Shown piece after piece: positions 1-8,354 of a DNA stretch of 64,000 nt. Source of the DNA: DASTHG01 sp035491895 (GTDB lineage Bacteria > Gemmatimonadota > Gemmatimonadetes > Gemmatimonadales > GWC2-71-9). Location: contig DATJJY010000016.1 of NCBI GenBank assembly GCA_035491895.1, positions 1 to 64,000 of the forward strand, read 5' to 3'. The position numbers and the translations under genes were made by a program. The notes under the pieces are model-generated. The model made no database searches. It saw only the letters and a list, made by a program, of their open reading frames with translations, and had not been told where the DNA came from. The stretch's first letter is position 1; each line of letters starts with the position of its first letter.

Positions 1-435
1 ATACGTCCCCTGCAGGATCCCCTGGGTCCCGATGTAGATCCACGAGCCCGCCGTCATTTGCCCGTACATCGTGAGCCCGGCGTGCTCCAGCTCCCGGAAC
101 GTGTCCCACGTCGCCCACTTGGGCACGAGCATCGAGTTCGAGATCAGCACGCGTGGCGCCATCTCGTGCGTCCGGAAGACGCCGACCGGCTTGCCGGACT
201 GCACGAGGAGCGTCTCGTCGTCGCCGAGGTCGGTGAGGCAGGCGACGATCGCGTCGTACGCCTCCCAGCTCCGCGCCGCCCTGCCCGTGCCGCCGTACAC
301 GACGAGGTCCTGCGGCCGCTCGGCGACCTCCGGATCGAGGTTGTTCATGAGCATGCGGAGCGCCGCCTCCTGCACCCAGCCGCGGCACGAGCGCTCGGCA
401 CCGCGCGGGGAGCGTACCGCCCGCGCCCCACTCAT
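1..435 (-). CDS. hutU: Urocanate hydratase, N-terminal part (runs off the window)
   Basis: Urocanase converts urocanate to imidazolonepropionate, the second step of histidine degradation, using tightly bound NAD. The visible 145 codons read through family landmarks: RAVRSPRGAERSCRGWVQEA near the N-terminus, then LVVYGGTGRAARSWEAYD, LLVQSGKPVGVFRTHE and YGQMTAGSWIYIGTQG. The start is the ATG at 433-435, which overlaps the stop of hutH as ATGA, so the two are translationally coupled and in pathway order. The frame is still open at base 1, so the C-terminal three quarters lie outside the window. The identification is secure. Confidence 0.95.
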   Translation of the reverse strand, partial: MSGARAVRSPRGAERSCRGWVQEAALRMLMNNLDPEVAERPQDLVVYGGTGRAARSWEAYDAIVACLTDLGDDETLLVQSGKPVGVFRTHEMAPRVLISNSMLVPKWATWDTFRELEHAGLTMYGQMTAGSWIYIGTQGILQGTY

Positions 436-1919
436 CCCGACGCGTCCGTCGTGAACCGCCCTTCCCGGATGGCCACGACGACTCGCTCGATGTCGTCCGA
501 CATCGGGCGATCGGCAGTGAGCGACGGCACGAACCCGCGGACCGCGTCGTACAGGCGGGCGACGCCGCGACCGGGAGCGAGCGGTTTCAGGAATTCGAGC
601 CCCTGCGCGCCGGCCAGCAGCTCTATCGCGACGACGCGCGTCGCGTCATCGAGCGTGCGGCGCGCCTTCCATGCCGCGGTCATCCCCATCGGAACGATGT
701 CTTCCTGATTGCCCTCGGTGGGGATCGACTGAACGCTCGCCGGCGTGCTGAGGACGCGGGCGTCGGCAACGAGGGCCGCAGCGGCGATCTGCGCCGTCAT
801 GAACCCCGAGTCGAGACCGGGGTCTCGCGCCAGAAACGCAGGGAGCCCCGAGGATAGATCGGGATTCACCACCCGCTCCAGCCGCCGCTCCGACAACCCG
901 GCGAGCGTGGTCAGGGCGATGGCCAAGACGTCGAGCGCCAGCGCTACCGGTTGGCCGTGGAAGTTGCCGCCCGACAGCACGTCGGCGCCGAACACGAGCG
1001 GATTGTCCGTCGCGGCGTTCAGCTCAGTGGTGGCCAGCCGTTCGGCGAAGGCGATTCCTTCACCGACGGCACCCAGCACCTGGGGCGTGCAGCGCAGCGA
1101 ATACGCGTCCTGGACCCTGGGGTCGTCGTGGCGATGCGATTCGCGGATGGCGCTCTCGGCGAGCAGGTCACGCAGCAGGGCGGCGGAACGCTGTTGATAG
1201 GGGTGCGGCCGGGCGTCGTGGATCCGGGCATCGAACGGGACGGGAGTGCCCCGCACCGCTTCGAGGCTCATGGCGGCGGCGCCGTGCGCGGTGTGCCACA
1301 ACGTCCACGCGTCGTGCACCAGCAGCGCCGTGAGGCCGGTCTGTGCTTGCGTCCCGTTGACGAAGGCGATGCCTTCCTTTGCCTCGAGCGTGACCGGAGC
1401 GATCCCTGCCGGCACCAGCCGATGACCGTCGGGCCCCTCGCCGATCATCGCCAGGGCGAGGTGGGAGAGCGGTGCCAGGTCCCCGGAGGCTCCGACACTG
1501 CCCTGGGACGGGACGGTCGGATGAACGGCGGCGTTCAACATCGCGACCAGCGTATCGGGAATGACGGGGCGGACCCCGCTCGTCCCCATCAGGAGGACGT
1601 TGGCCCTGAGGAGCATCATGGCGCGGACGGCCTCGACCGGCAGCGGCTCGCCGACGCCCGACGCATGGCTCCGAATGAGATTCAGCTGGAGGGCACGCAG
1701 CTGCTCAGGGGCGATGCGCACGTGCGCCAGTTTCCCGAAGCCGGTGTTGACGCCGTAGATCGTGTCGCCGCGGGCGATGGCCGCCTCGATACCCGCGCGC
1801 GAGCGGGTGACGCGGTCACGGGTTTCCGGCGCCACCGCCACCCGGGCGCCGTGACGAGCGACCGAGACGACGCCGGCGATGGTGAGGGAGCGGCCGTCGA
1901 GAGTGACGGTGGCTGACAT
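432..1919 (-). CDS. hutH: Histidine ammonia-lyase (histidase)
   Basis: Removes ammonia from L-histidine to give urocanate, the entry step of the hut pathway, in the cytoplasm. The motif GSVGASGDLAPLSH is present; its Ala-Ser-Gly at residues 144-146 cyclises to the MIO cofactor of this family. Other hallmarks are YGVNTGFGKL near residue 55 and NPLVF and GNFHGQP in the middle. The frame is open further upstream to 1994, but a terminator-like hairpin lies at 1951-1976 inside that extension. The ATG at 1917-1919 gives 495 residues, the usual length, so I chose it. The stop overlaps the hutU start by four bases. Confidence 0.95.
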   Translation of the reverse strand: MSATVTLDGRSLTIAGVVSVARHGARVAVAPETRDRVTRSRAGIEAAIARGDTIYGVNTGFGKLAHVRIAPEQLRALQLNLIRSHASGVGEPLPVEAVRAMMLLRANVLLMGTSGVRPVIPDTLVAMLNAAVHPTVPSQGSVGASGDLAPLSHLALAMIGEGPDGHRLVPAGIAPVTLEAKEGIAFVNGTQAQTGLTALLVHDAWTLWHTAHGAAAMSLEAVRGTPVPFDARIHDARPHPYQQRSAALLRDLLAESAIRESHRHDDPRVQDAYSLRCTPQVLGAVGEGIAFAERLATTELNAATDNPLVFGADVLSGGNFHGQPVALALDVLAIALTTLAGLSERRLERVVNPDLSSGLPAFLARDPGLDSGFMTAQIAAAALVADARVLSTPASVQSIPTEGNQEDIVPMGMTAAWKARRTLDDATRVVAIELLAGAQGLEFLKPLAPGRGVARLYDAVRGFVPSLTADRPMSDDIERVVVAIREGRFTTDASG

Positions 1920-1950
1920 GGTGGAGAGGAAGGTAGAGGCATACGAGAAA

Positions 1951-1976
1951 GGCCGGAAGCCGATCGGCTCCCGGCC
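1951..1976 (-). terminator. Intrinsic terminator between the FnIII lipoprotein gene and hutH
   Basis: On the minus strand an 11-bp stem (GGCCGGGAGCC pairing with GGCTTCCGGCC, one G-U pair) with a GATC loop is followed by TTTCTCGTAT. It sits after the lipoprotein stop at 2001 and before the hutH start at 1919, so it should end the upstream transcript. The U tract is short. Confidence 0.65.
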
Positions 1977-2000
1977 CTTCCCCACTACGCCCACAGGGGC

Positions 2001-3179
2001 CTAGCGTGCGCCTGTGACGATGATCCCCGTCTCCTCGGACGTCGGCAGGTTGCCGTGCACCATGAGCTCCGGGTTGCCGGGGTCGGTCTGGACGCTCCAG
2101 TCGAAGATCAGGAACGTGCGACCCACATGGGTGACCCGCAGGGCGGCGTAGCGGATCGTGCTGCCCTCGACGATCTGGAACACGTATCCATAGCCCGGTT
2201 GAGCCTGGATCATGTTGCGGGAGTAACCGCTCGCCGGGGCGAAGTCGATCGACGTGAGGTCCGCGACCGGCGTGTTGGAGTAGAGCCGCAGCGAGGTGCC
2301 GGTGAACTCGGGCACGATCCAGAGCGTCGAATCGGGCTCGCGATGCACCCAGAAATCGATGTCCGTCCGGTTGCCGTCCTGTACGAGGCCAAGCTCATTC
2401 GCCTGGCCGACCCCGTCCTGGTTCACGTCGTCCCAGAAGCGGAAACCCGACTGGGCGCTGTTCGCCTCGAAGGTGGAGACAAGGACGTTGCGCGCGTCGG
2501 GACGCGGCGTGTCCTGCCGCAGCGGCGACCACAGGCTCTCGTAGCCCTCGACGCTGATCGCCGACACGCCGAAACAGCGCGGCACGCCGTTGGCGAGTGC
2601 GGCCGCGACGAACTCCGGCGACACCGTCGTCCCCTCGAGCGCCCAGTCGGTGCCGCAGAACCCGGTGTCGAGATCGTACGATGCGCTGTACACGCGGTAC
2701 CACTGAAATCGATTGGGGTCGGCCAGAAACGCATTGTCGGTCCAGTCGAGCTGGATCGCCCCGTTCAAGGAAATGGAGTTGAGCGAGTCGGGGCTCTCGA
2801 GCTGCAGCCGCTCGTCGACGGTGATCGTATTGCTGGCGTCACTCTCGCCGCCGTTCACGTCGGTGGCCGTCACGTAGTACTGGAGGTGCGGCACGCCGTT
2901 GTCGTGAAACGTATTGGACGTCGTCTCGCCCCGTAGGCTGAAGGACCCGCTCGTGCTGCCGCGCGAGTAAATGCGATAGCTCGCGAGCGACGCGTCGGTC
3001 ACGTCGTCCCAGCGGAGCAGGATCCCGGCCGGCGTCGACGGATCACCGCTCGGGTCGAGCTGATAGGTGAGGTTCGCCGGGGCGGAAACGTTCGGCACCG
3101 AGCCGGTCGTGTCATAGGTTTGGCAGCCGGCGAGCAGCAGCCCCGCTGTGACCAGACTGACCGTGATCCGGGACGACAT
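2001..3179 (-). CDS. Secreted lipoprotein with fibronectin type III-like domains
   Basis: I do not recognise a named family. The ATG at 3179 starts a 392-residue protein with a lipoprotein signal: a hydrophobic run and the lipobox LLAGC, which would lipidate Cys19. About residues 35-120 and 125-215 resemble fibronectin type III folds (LRWDDVTDASLASYRIY, YYVTATDVNGGESDAS, IQLDWTDN, YRVYSASYD). A later segment, FWDDVNQDGVGQANELGL, has the D-x-N-x-D-G pattern of a calcium-binding loop. The frame is open far upstream to 3872, but that part overlaps the LptD gene antiparallel in content and has no signal, so the lipoprotein start is preferred. Likely anchored in the outer membrane; role unknown. 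Confidence 0.8.
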   Translation of the reverse strand: MSSRITVSLVTAGLLLAGCQTYDTTGSVPNVSAPANLTYQLDPSGDPSTPAGILLRWDDVTDASLASYRIYSRGSTSGSFSLRGETTSNTFHDNGVPHLQYYVTATDVNGGESDASNTITVDERLQLESPDSLNSISLNGAIQLDWTDNAFLADPNRFQWYRVYSASYDLDTGFCGTDWALEGTTVSPEFVAAALANGVPRCFGVSAISVEGYESLWSPLRQDTPRPDARNVLVSTFEANSAQSGFRFWDDVNQDGVGQANELGLVQDGNRTDIDFWVHREPDSTLWIVPEFTGTSLRLYSNTPVADLTSIDFAPASGYSRNMIQAQPGYGYVFQIVEGSTIRYAALRVTHVGRTFLIFDWSVQTDPGNPELMVHGNLPTSEETGIIVTGAR

Positions 3180-3285
3180 AAAGCACCTCGAGGAGAAGGA
3201 CGGAACACCCGCTCTACTGGCAGGGGCCGTGCCTGCAGATAAATGATTTGTTGGTAACAGCTTAGGAAGTTGCGACGGAGGAGAA

Positions 3286-3305
3286 CTGTCCTCTGACGAG
3301 GACAG
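3286..3305 (-). terminator. Possible weak terminator after the TatC-LptD gene
   Basis: A perfect 8-bp inverted repeat (CTGTCCTC / GAGGACAG, 4-base loop) lies just downstream of the stop at 3316. On the minus strand it is followed by TTCTCCTCC rather than a run of T, so it may only be a processing or attenuating hairpin. Confidence 0.35.
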
Positions 3306-3315
3306 CACGCGGGCG

Positions 3316-6300
3316 TCAGGGGCTCGGGGTGTGGAAGTAACTCTGCTGGTCGTAGTCGAACTTGATATCGGGCTCATCGAGCAACGCCACGTAGAAGTTG
3401 AAGGCGAAGTTGCCGCTCGCCGTGCGGCTGAAGGCGAAACTGGCGTGCCAGCGATGCAGGTCCCGCTCCAAGCGGATGTAATGCTGGGGGAATCGCCTGG
3501 TCTCGAAGTCGTAGTTGGTATTCCACGACGCGGTCCAATGCGGCGTGGGACTGAACGCCATGGCGAGCGACATCTGCTGATTGCCGCCCTGCAGCCCGGG
3601 GAGGGCGATTGTGTTGCCGAGCGTGTCGGTTCTCGTCCGGGGGCGGGTGCGTTGCAGCGAGAACTGCACGTTGAGGTTGAACCCGCGCCCTCCGCCCCCG
3701 GAGAATCCGCCCGGTGGACCGCCGATCCCGCCGAATCCCCCGCCGCGCGGACCGGGACCGAATTGCGTCCCCGGTGTGCCACCCGGAACGGGGGCCGGTC
3801 CTCCCCCCGTCGTCGGCTCCGGCCGGTGGCCGAGGCCGATGAGGGCACCCAGCGCCGCGAACGTCCGCGCACTCAGGGAGAACGACGCCGACAGGCTTTG
3901 CAAGAACGGATCGAACTTCGTGCTATCGAGACCGACCTGCCCCCGCCACAGGTCGTGGGTGATCTGGAGGTTGAATCCCGGCAGCAGATCCGAGGCGAAG
4001 GTGTTGGTGAGCGTCTGCGTCTGCCAGCCGACGCGACCCGGAATCTTGGCTTGCTCGAAGTTGTAGGATACACCCGACGTATTGAGACTCAGGAGTCGGA
4101 TCTTGCGCGCCGGCGCGTCGGTCGTGTCACCCGGCGCGGGCTTGAACTTCGCTTCGAACGTCTGCGACAAACCGAGGTTGATCGTCTGCTGCGGGTCGCT
4201 CCTCGAGTTGAGCAGACGGCCCGCCGGGTCGAGCGCATGCGCAAACGCGGCCGGCACCGCGGCGCCGGGAGCGTACTGATAGCTCATGATCAGGGCGACC
4301 GAATGACGGATGCGCGAGAACGGACCGATCCCCGGGAAGAATCCAAAGAACGTGGGGGCGGCGCCGAGGCTGAACTGCAGGCGCTTTCCCTGTTGGAGGA
4401 ATTGTCCCCCCGTGAACTGATTGCGCAGCATGAACGGCCCGGCGCTCGTCTTGTTCACGATGCCGATTCCCGGCTGGATGTGCCACGTACCAGGCAACAG
4501 CTGCGGCAGATTGATCCCGGTCGTCCAGTCGACCCGCGTGGAGAACGTGCGATCGTAGAGCACATGGTGCAGCAGAGTCGAATCGGCCGGATCGGGGATG
4601 AGGAACTCGGTCCGCTGATTGCTCGCCTGGTCCAGGATCTGGAACGAGTTGGTCCAGTTCCAGCGTCCCAGCCTGAGCGGGGTGCCGATCGACAGGGTGC
4701 TCGTGCGGGCGTCGAAGCTCCGGGCCAGGGTGTCGATCCCCCCGTTCGCGTTCGGCAGCAGCAACGGCGCAGAGCTCAGATTATGGAAGGTCCCCGTACT
4801 GGTGTACGAGAAACCGGGCGACCAGGTGATCCACGACGCCAGGTCGATCGGCGCCGGGGTGATCGAAACCGTTGGAAACGTTTGTGTCGTCAGGCTGGTC
4901 GACAGGTTCTGCGAGCGGCTCCCCCCCACGTTGAAGGCTCCCCAGTCGAAGCGCTTGTCGAAGTTCAGGTTGGAGCTGAGCTGTGCGGTGGTCTGGTAGG
5001 GGTCCACGGTGTTCCGCTGGATCACGGCGCCGCTCGTCGCGTAGTTCACGCTGGCCGTAAAGTGCGTGCGGCTGGAAAAGCTCTGGCTGTGGTTCCAGAT
5101 CAGCGTCGTCGATCGCCCGCCCGCGCCATCGAGCTGGCTCCAGCGCGATACCGACAGCCCGCCATTGACGAACTGGCTCAGCCAGCGGTAGTGCAGCTGT
5201 CCGTTCACATCGAATCTCGTCCCGGAGTACCAGTCCGCCGAGGCGAGGAAGTCCACGTAGTCGTTGAGGACGATGTAGTAGCCGATATTCGTCACGTGGC
5301 GCTGGTAGGTGCGCGTCGGGCGGACGAGGTCGTTGAGCCCAAAGCGCGGCACGAGCATGCCGCTGTGTCGCCCCGGCCGGATGTCGTTGAAGATGAACGG
5401 CAACCACATGATCGGGACGTCGTTCACGAAGAGGATGGTCGGCCGAGCGATCATCACCGTCTTGTTGAGCCACTTCATCTCCCCGGCGGCGAAGTGGTAT
5501 CCCGGAACGGGGCGCTCGTCGGAGGTGATGTTGCTCCGCGCGCCGTACAGGCGGGTCGAGCCCGAATCGAGCGCGATGTTGGCGCGCATGAACCAGGTGC
5601 CGCCGCCTTGCTGGAAGGTCGTGAGACCCTGCAGCACCGTGCCTCGCTTCAAGCAGGTGTCGTAGCGCATCCCCTCGCCAACCACGACGGTCGGCGTGCT
5701 GCCTTGTGAGCCCTGATCGAACAGGCGCGGATTGCCGGACGCGTCGAGGCGGCAGCTCGATTGGCGGTAGTGCACCGTGTCGGCTTCGAGCTTCGTCCCC
5801 TCCCGGTCGAGCAGCGTTTCTCCCGTCAGCACGATCGCGCCGCTGTCCCCGAGGACGCGCAGCGTGTCGGCGACGTATTGCGTCACCCGGTAGCCTTTGA
5901 GCTTGAGCAGCGTGTCGAGCACCGCGTCGGGGGACGGGAATGTGCGCGTCGGCCCGGTGGGGAGACCGAGCTTGCGCGCCGTGGCGGTGTCGAGCAGGTG
6001 GCCGGCCGCGCTGGTGTCGCCGCGCCGGGTTGTGTCCCCGGGTTGCCGCACTTGCCCGGGCCGCGGAGGCGGAGCAACCGGGCGCTGGGCGACGGCGGGA
6101 CGCGGCAGACCGGCGAAGGCCAGCGCCAGCAACGCGACCGCGGCAGCGGCGCGCGCGGCCGCCCGGGCGCGGCGTCGGGTCACGACCACGGCGCACCAGA
6201 TGCCGATCTCGTAGAAGATCAACAGCACCGCGATCCCGATGACCATCGACAGCGCATCGGGGGGCGCGAGAAACGCCGCCAGGATCGCCGCGAACAACAG

Positions 6301-6900
6301 CGCCATGCGGCGGTTCCGCCGCAACCCGGCGGGCGTCACGACGCCCAATGCCGTCAAGATGATGATCACGAGCGGCAGCTCGGTCACCGCTCCGACGGCG
6401 ACGATGATCTGCGCGGCGAAGGCGAAGTAGCGGTCGGCGGTGATGATCGGTTGCAGGGCCTGATTCTGGAATCCGAGCAGGAACGTCAGCGCGTGCGGCA
6501 GCGCCAGGAAATATCCCGCGGCGGCGCCTCCCAGGAACAGCACCACCCCGACCGCCAGGGCCGGAACGACGAGTCGCCGCTCGCGCTCGTACAACGCCGG
6601 CGCGAGGAACGCCCACAGCTGGAACACGACCACCGGGGAGGAAACCACGACCCCGACGATGAACGCGAACTTGAGGGTAATGAAGAACGGGTCGGTCGGA
6701 CTCGTGTAATTGAGCCGGCCCCCGGGGAGGTGCGTCGCGATCGGCGCCGTCAGCAGCCCGATGATATCGATGCGCTGGACGATGACCCACCCGACCAGGG
6801 TCCCCAGCACGATCGCGACGAGGCTCTTCAGCAGCCGCCACCGCAGCTCCTCGAGATGATCGAGGAACGGCATTTCGCCGCGGTTCGGTGCGTCGAACAC
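3316..6900 (-). CDS. Fused TatC translocase subunit and LPS-assembly protein LptD
   Basis: One 1194-residue frame covers two normally separate proteins. Residues about 8-240 are TatC, the multi-spanning receptor of the twin-arginine export pathway: HLEELRWRLLKSL, TSPTDPFFITLKF, QLWAFLAPALYERERRLVVP, AFLAPPDALSMV. Residues about 285-460 resemble the LptA/OstA domain (DTLRVLGDSGAIVLTGE, EADTVHYR) and 480-1194 an outer-membrane LptD barrel (MKWLNKTVMIARPTILFVND, VPIMWLPFIFND). A glycine-rich stretch lies near 1030-1075. Between the halves, residues 241-271 look like an ordinary signal peptide: basic TRRRARAAAR, hydrophobic AVALLALAFAG, cleavage site AVA-QR. GTG codons at residues 238 and 240 (6189 and 6183) could start LptD alone. 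No stop separates the halves. It follows cpoB by 12 bases in the Tol-Pal train. Confidence 0.85.
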   Translation of the reverse strand: MFDAPNRGEMPFLDHLEELRWRLLKSLVAIVLGTLVGWVIVQRIDIIGLLTAPIATHLPGGRLNYTSPTDPFFITLKFAFIVGVVVSSPVVVFQLWAFLAPALYERERRLVVPALAVGVVLFLGGAAAGYFLALPHALTFLLGFQNQALQPIITADRYFAFAAQIIVAVGAVTELPLVIIILTALGVVTPAGLRRNRRMALLFAAILAAFLAPPDALSMVIGIAVLLIFYEIGIWCAVVVTRRRARAAARAAAAVALLALAFAGLPRPAVAQRPVAPPPRPGQVRQPGDTTRRGDTSAAGHLLDTATARKLGLPTGPTRTFPSPDAVLDTLLKLKGYRVTQYVADTLRVLGDSGAIVLTGETLLDREGTKLEADTVHYRQSSCRLDASGNPRLFDQGSQGSTPTVVVGEGMRYDTCLKRGTVLQGLTTFQQGGGTWFMRANIALDSGSTRLYGARSNITSDERPVPGYHFAAGEMKWLNKTVMIARPTILFVNDVPIMWLPFIFNDIRPGRHSGMLVPRFGLNDLVRPTRTYQRHVTNIGYYIVLNDYVDFLASADWYSGTRFDVNGQLHYRWLSQFVNGGLSVSRWSQLDGAGGRSTTLIWNHSQSFSSRTHFTASVNYATSGAVIQRNTVDPYQTTAQLSSNLNFDKRFDWGAFNVGGSRSQNLSTSLTTQTFPTVSITPAPIDLASWITWSPGFSYTSTGTFHNLSSAPLLLPNANGGIDTLARSFDARTSTLSIGTPLRLGRWNWTNSFQILDQASNQRTEFLIPDPADSTLLHHVLYDRTFSTRVDWTTGINLPQLLPGTWHIQPGIGIVNKTSAGPFMLRNQFTGGQFLQQGKRLQFSLGAAPTFFGFFPGIGPFSRIRHSVALIMSYQYAPGAAVPAAFAHALDPAGRLLNSRSDPQQTINLGLSQTFEAKFKPAPGDTTDAPARKIRLLSLNTSGVSYNFEQAKIPGRVGWQTQTLTNTFASDLLPGFNLQITHDLWRGQVGLDSTKFDPFLQSLSASFSLSARTFAALGALIGLGHRPEPTTGGGPAPVPGGTPGTQFGPGPRGGGFGGIGGPPGGFSGGGGRGFNLNVQFSLQRTRPRTRTDTLGNTIALPGLQGGNQQMSLAMAFSPTPHWTASWNTNYDFETRRFPQHYIRLERDLHRWHASFAFSRTASGNFAFNFYVALLDEPDIKFDYDQQSYFHTPSP

Positions 6901-6912
6901 TGGGGAGTGGGG

Positions 6913-7719
6913 CTAGCGCCCCAGCGCTTGCAGCCTGTCGCGGGCGAGGTTGGCCTCGTCGGACCGGGGATACCCGGCGAGGACGCGCGCGAAGAAGGTG
7001 CGCGCGCCGGCCTTGTCTCCTCGCTGCTGGGCGAGAAGGCCCAGCTTGTAGAGGGCCGATGGTGCTCGCGACGAATTGGGGAAGCGCTTCACGACATCCT
7101 GATACACCGCCGAGGCCGAGTCGGGATTCTCGGGCGCAAACGACTCGCCGACGAAGTACAGCGCATCGGCGGCGCGCTCGTCATTCGGATACAGCCGGAG
7201 AAACTCGCGAAAGCCGAGCCGGGCCGTGGTGAAGCTGCCGCGGCGGTACTGCTGCATCGTCAAGTCGTACATCTGATCGGGACCGGGGCTGCCACCGCCC
7301 CCGCCCTGTGTGGCCGGGCCGGTGGCGGGCGGTGCTCCCCCGCCGGTCGTCGTATCGAGGGGGGGTGGCACCGGCGACGGTGCCGGCGTCGACAGCCGGC
7401 TGCGGAGCTCCGACAGGCGTTGCTGGCTCTGCCCCGTCAACTCCTGCAACGCCATCAGCTGCTGCTGCACCGCCTGCAGGTCGCTGCGAATGTCGCCGCG
7501 AATTTGCACCATCGCATTCTGCTCCGCGGCGATCGTAGCCTGGACCGACGCAAGTACACGCGCCAGCGAATCGCGCTCGATCCGGCGCGCGGTATCGGAG
7601 CGCGCCATCTCGCTCCGCAGCGCCTCGACCTGAAGCTCCACCTTCCGAACGTCGCCCCGCAGGGCGCAGCCGGAGAGGAGCCCCAGGCCGAGGGTCAGCG
7701 TGCTGCGAACGCGTGGCAC
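6913..7719 (-). CDS. cpoB: CpoB/YbgF-like Tol-Pal coordinator protein
   Basis: A periplasmic or outer-membrane protein of 268 residues that in other bacteria links Tol-Pal to peptidoglycan synthesis at division. The N-terminus carries a signal with lipobox LLSGC (Cys18). Residues about 25-110 form a charged coiled coil (RKVELQVEALRSEMARSD, LQAVQQQLMALQELTGQSQQ). A Pro/Gly-rich linker follows, then TPR repeats from about 145 (MYDLTMQQYRRGSFTTARLG, GESFAPENPDSASAVYQDV). That order is typical of YbgF. It lies two bases after pal, the usual last position in a tol-pal operon. E. coli CpoB is not lipidated, so the lipobox is a difference. Confidence 0.85.
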   Translation of the reverse strand: MPRVRSTLTLGLGLLSGCALRGDVRKVELQVEALRSEMARSDTARRIERDSLARVLASVQATIAAEQNAMVQIRGDIRSDLQAVQQQLMALQELTGQSQQRLSELRSRLSTPAPSPVPPPLDTTTGGGAPPATGPATQGGGGGSPGPDQMYDLTMQQYRRGSFTTARLGFREFLRLYPNDERAADALYFVGESFAPENPDSASAVYQDVVKRFPNSSRAPSALYKLGLLAQQRGDKAGARTFFARVLAGYPRSDEANLARDRLQALGR

Positions 7720-7721
7720 AA

Positions 7722-8336
7722 TTACGGCTTCCTGAGGCTATCGCCGCCGCTCAGGATCTCGAACTCATCGCGGCGGTTCTGCGCCCACGAGTCCTCGTCG
7801 TGGCCGGTCGCGATGGGCCGCTCTTCCCCGTAGGACACGGTCTCGATGCGACTGGCATCGATGCCGTGGCTGACGAGGTATTGCTTCGCGGCGGTGGCGC
7901 GCCGGTTCCCCAGCGCAAGGTTGTATTCATCGGACCCGCGCTCGTCGCAGTGTCCACTGATGCGGATACGCACCGCGGCATTGGCCGTCAGGATGGCGAC
8001 CTTCTGATCGAGCCCCGCCTGATCGTCGGACCGCAGCGCCGCCTTGTCATAATCGAAGTGGATCATGGCGGCGAGCATGTTGCGAACTTCCGTTACGGCA
8101 CCGGCGGCCGCGGCCGCAGAATCAGCGGCGCGCTGCCGGGCGATGCGTTCCGCTTCCTCTTGCGCTCGCCGGGCCGAATCGGCGGCTGCCGAGTCGGCAC
8201 GCGCGCGCTCAGCGGCGGCGATCGAGTCGGCGTTGGGCGCCGGCGCGGGGGTCGCTTCCGGCTGCGGATTCTTCCCGCAGGCCACGAGCAGCGCCACGCC
8301 GAAGCCCATCAGGACCAGCGAATGGACGCGTGTCAT
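7722..8336 (-). CDS. pal: Peptidoglycan-associated lipoprotein Pal
   Basis: Outer-membrane lipoprotein that holds the outer membrane to peptidoglycan and binds TolB. The signal ends in the lipobox LLVAC (Cys20). An Ala/Pro segment and a long Ala/Arg/Glu-rich helix (about 35-80, ADSARRAQEEAERIARQRAA) precede an OmpA-type domain at about 85-200. Peptidoglycan-binding motifs are seen: IHFDYDKAAL, ISGHCDERGSDEYNLALGNR and RRDEFEIL. Length (204) is a little above the usual 170 because of the helical spacer. It lies between tolB and cpoB. Confidence 0.95.
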   Translation of the reverse strand: MTRVHSLVLMGFGVALLVACGKNPQPEATPAPAPNADSIAAAERARADSAAADSARRAQEEAERIARQRAADSAAAAAGAVTEVRNMLAAMIHFDYDKAALRSDDQAGLDQKVAILTANAAVRIRISGHCDERGSDEYNLALGNRRATAAKQYLVSHGIDASRIETVSYGEERPIATGHDEDSWAQNRRDEFEILSGGDSLRKP

Positions 8337-8354
8337 TGTGTCCGGTTCTCCCGT

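Noticed and set aside
1920..1994. Upstream extension of hutH to an earlier start
   Set aside because: The extension contains a terminator hairpin and matches nothing in histidases, whereas the ATG at 1919 gives the usual N-terminus.
6181..6189. Independent lptD gene starting at GTG
   Set aside because: Possible, but with no stop before it TatC translation must continue into LptD anyway, so I annotated one fused frame and noted the internal start.
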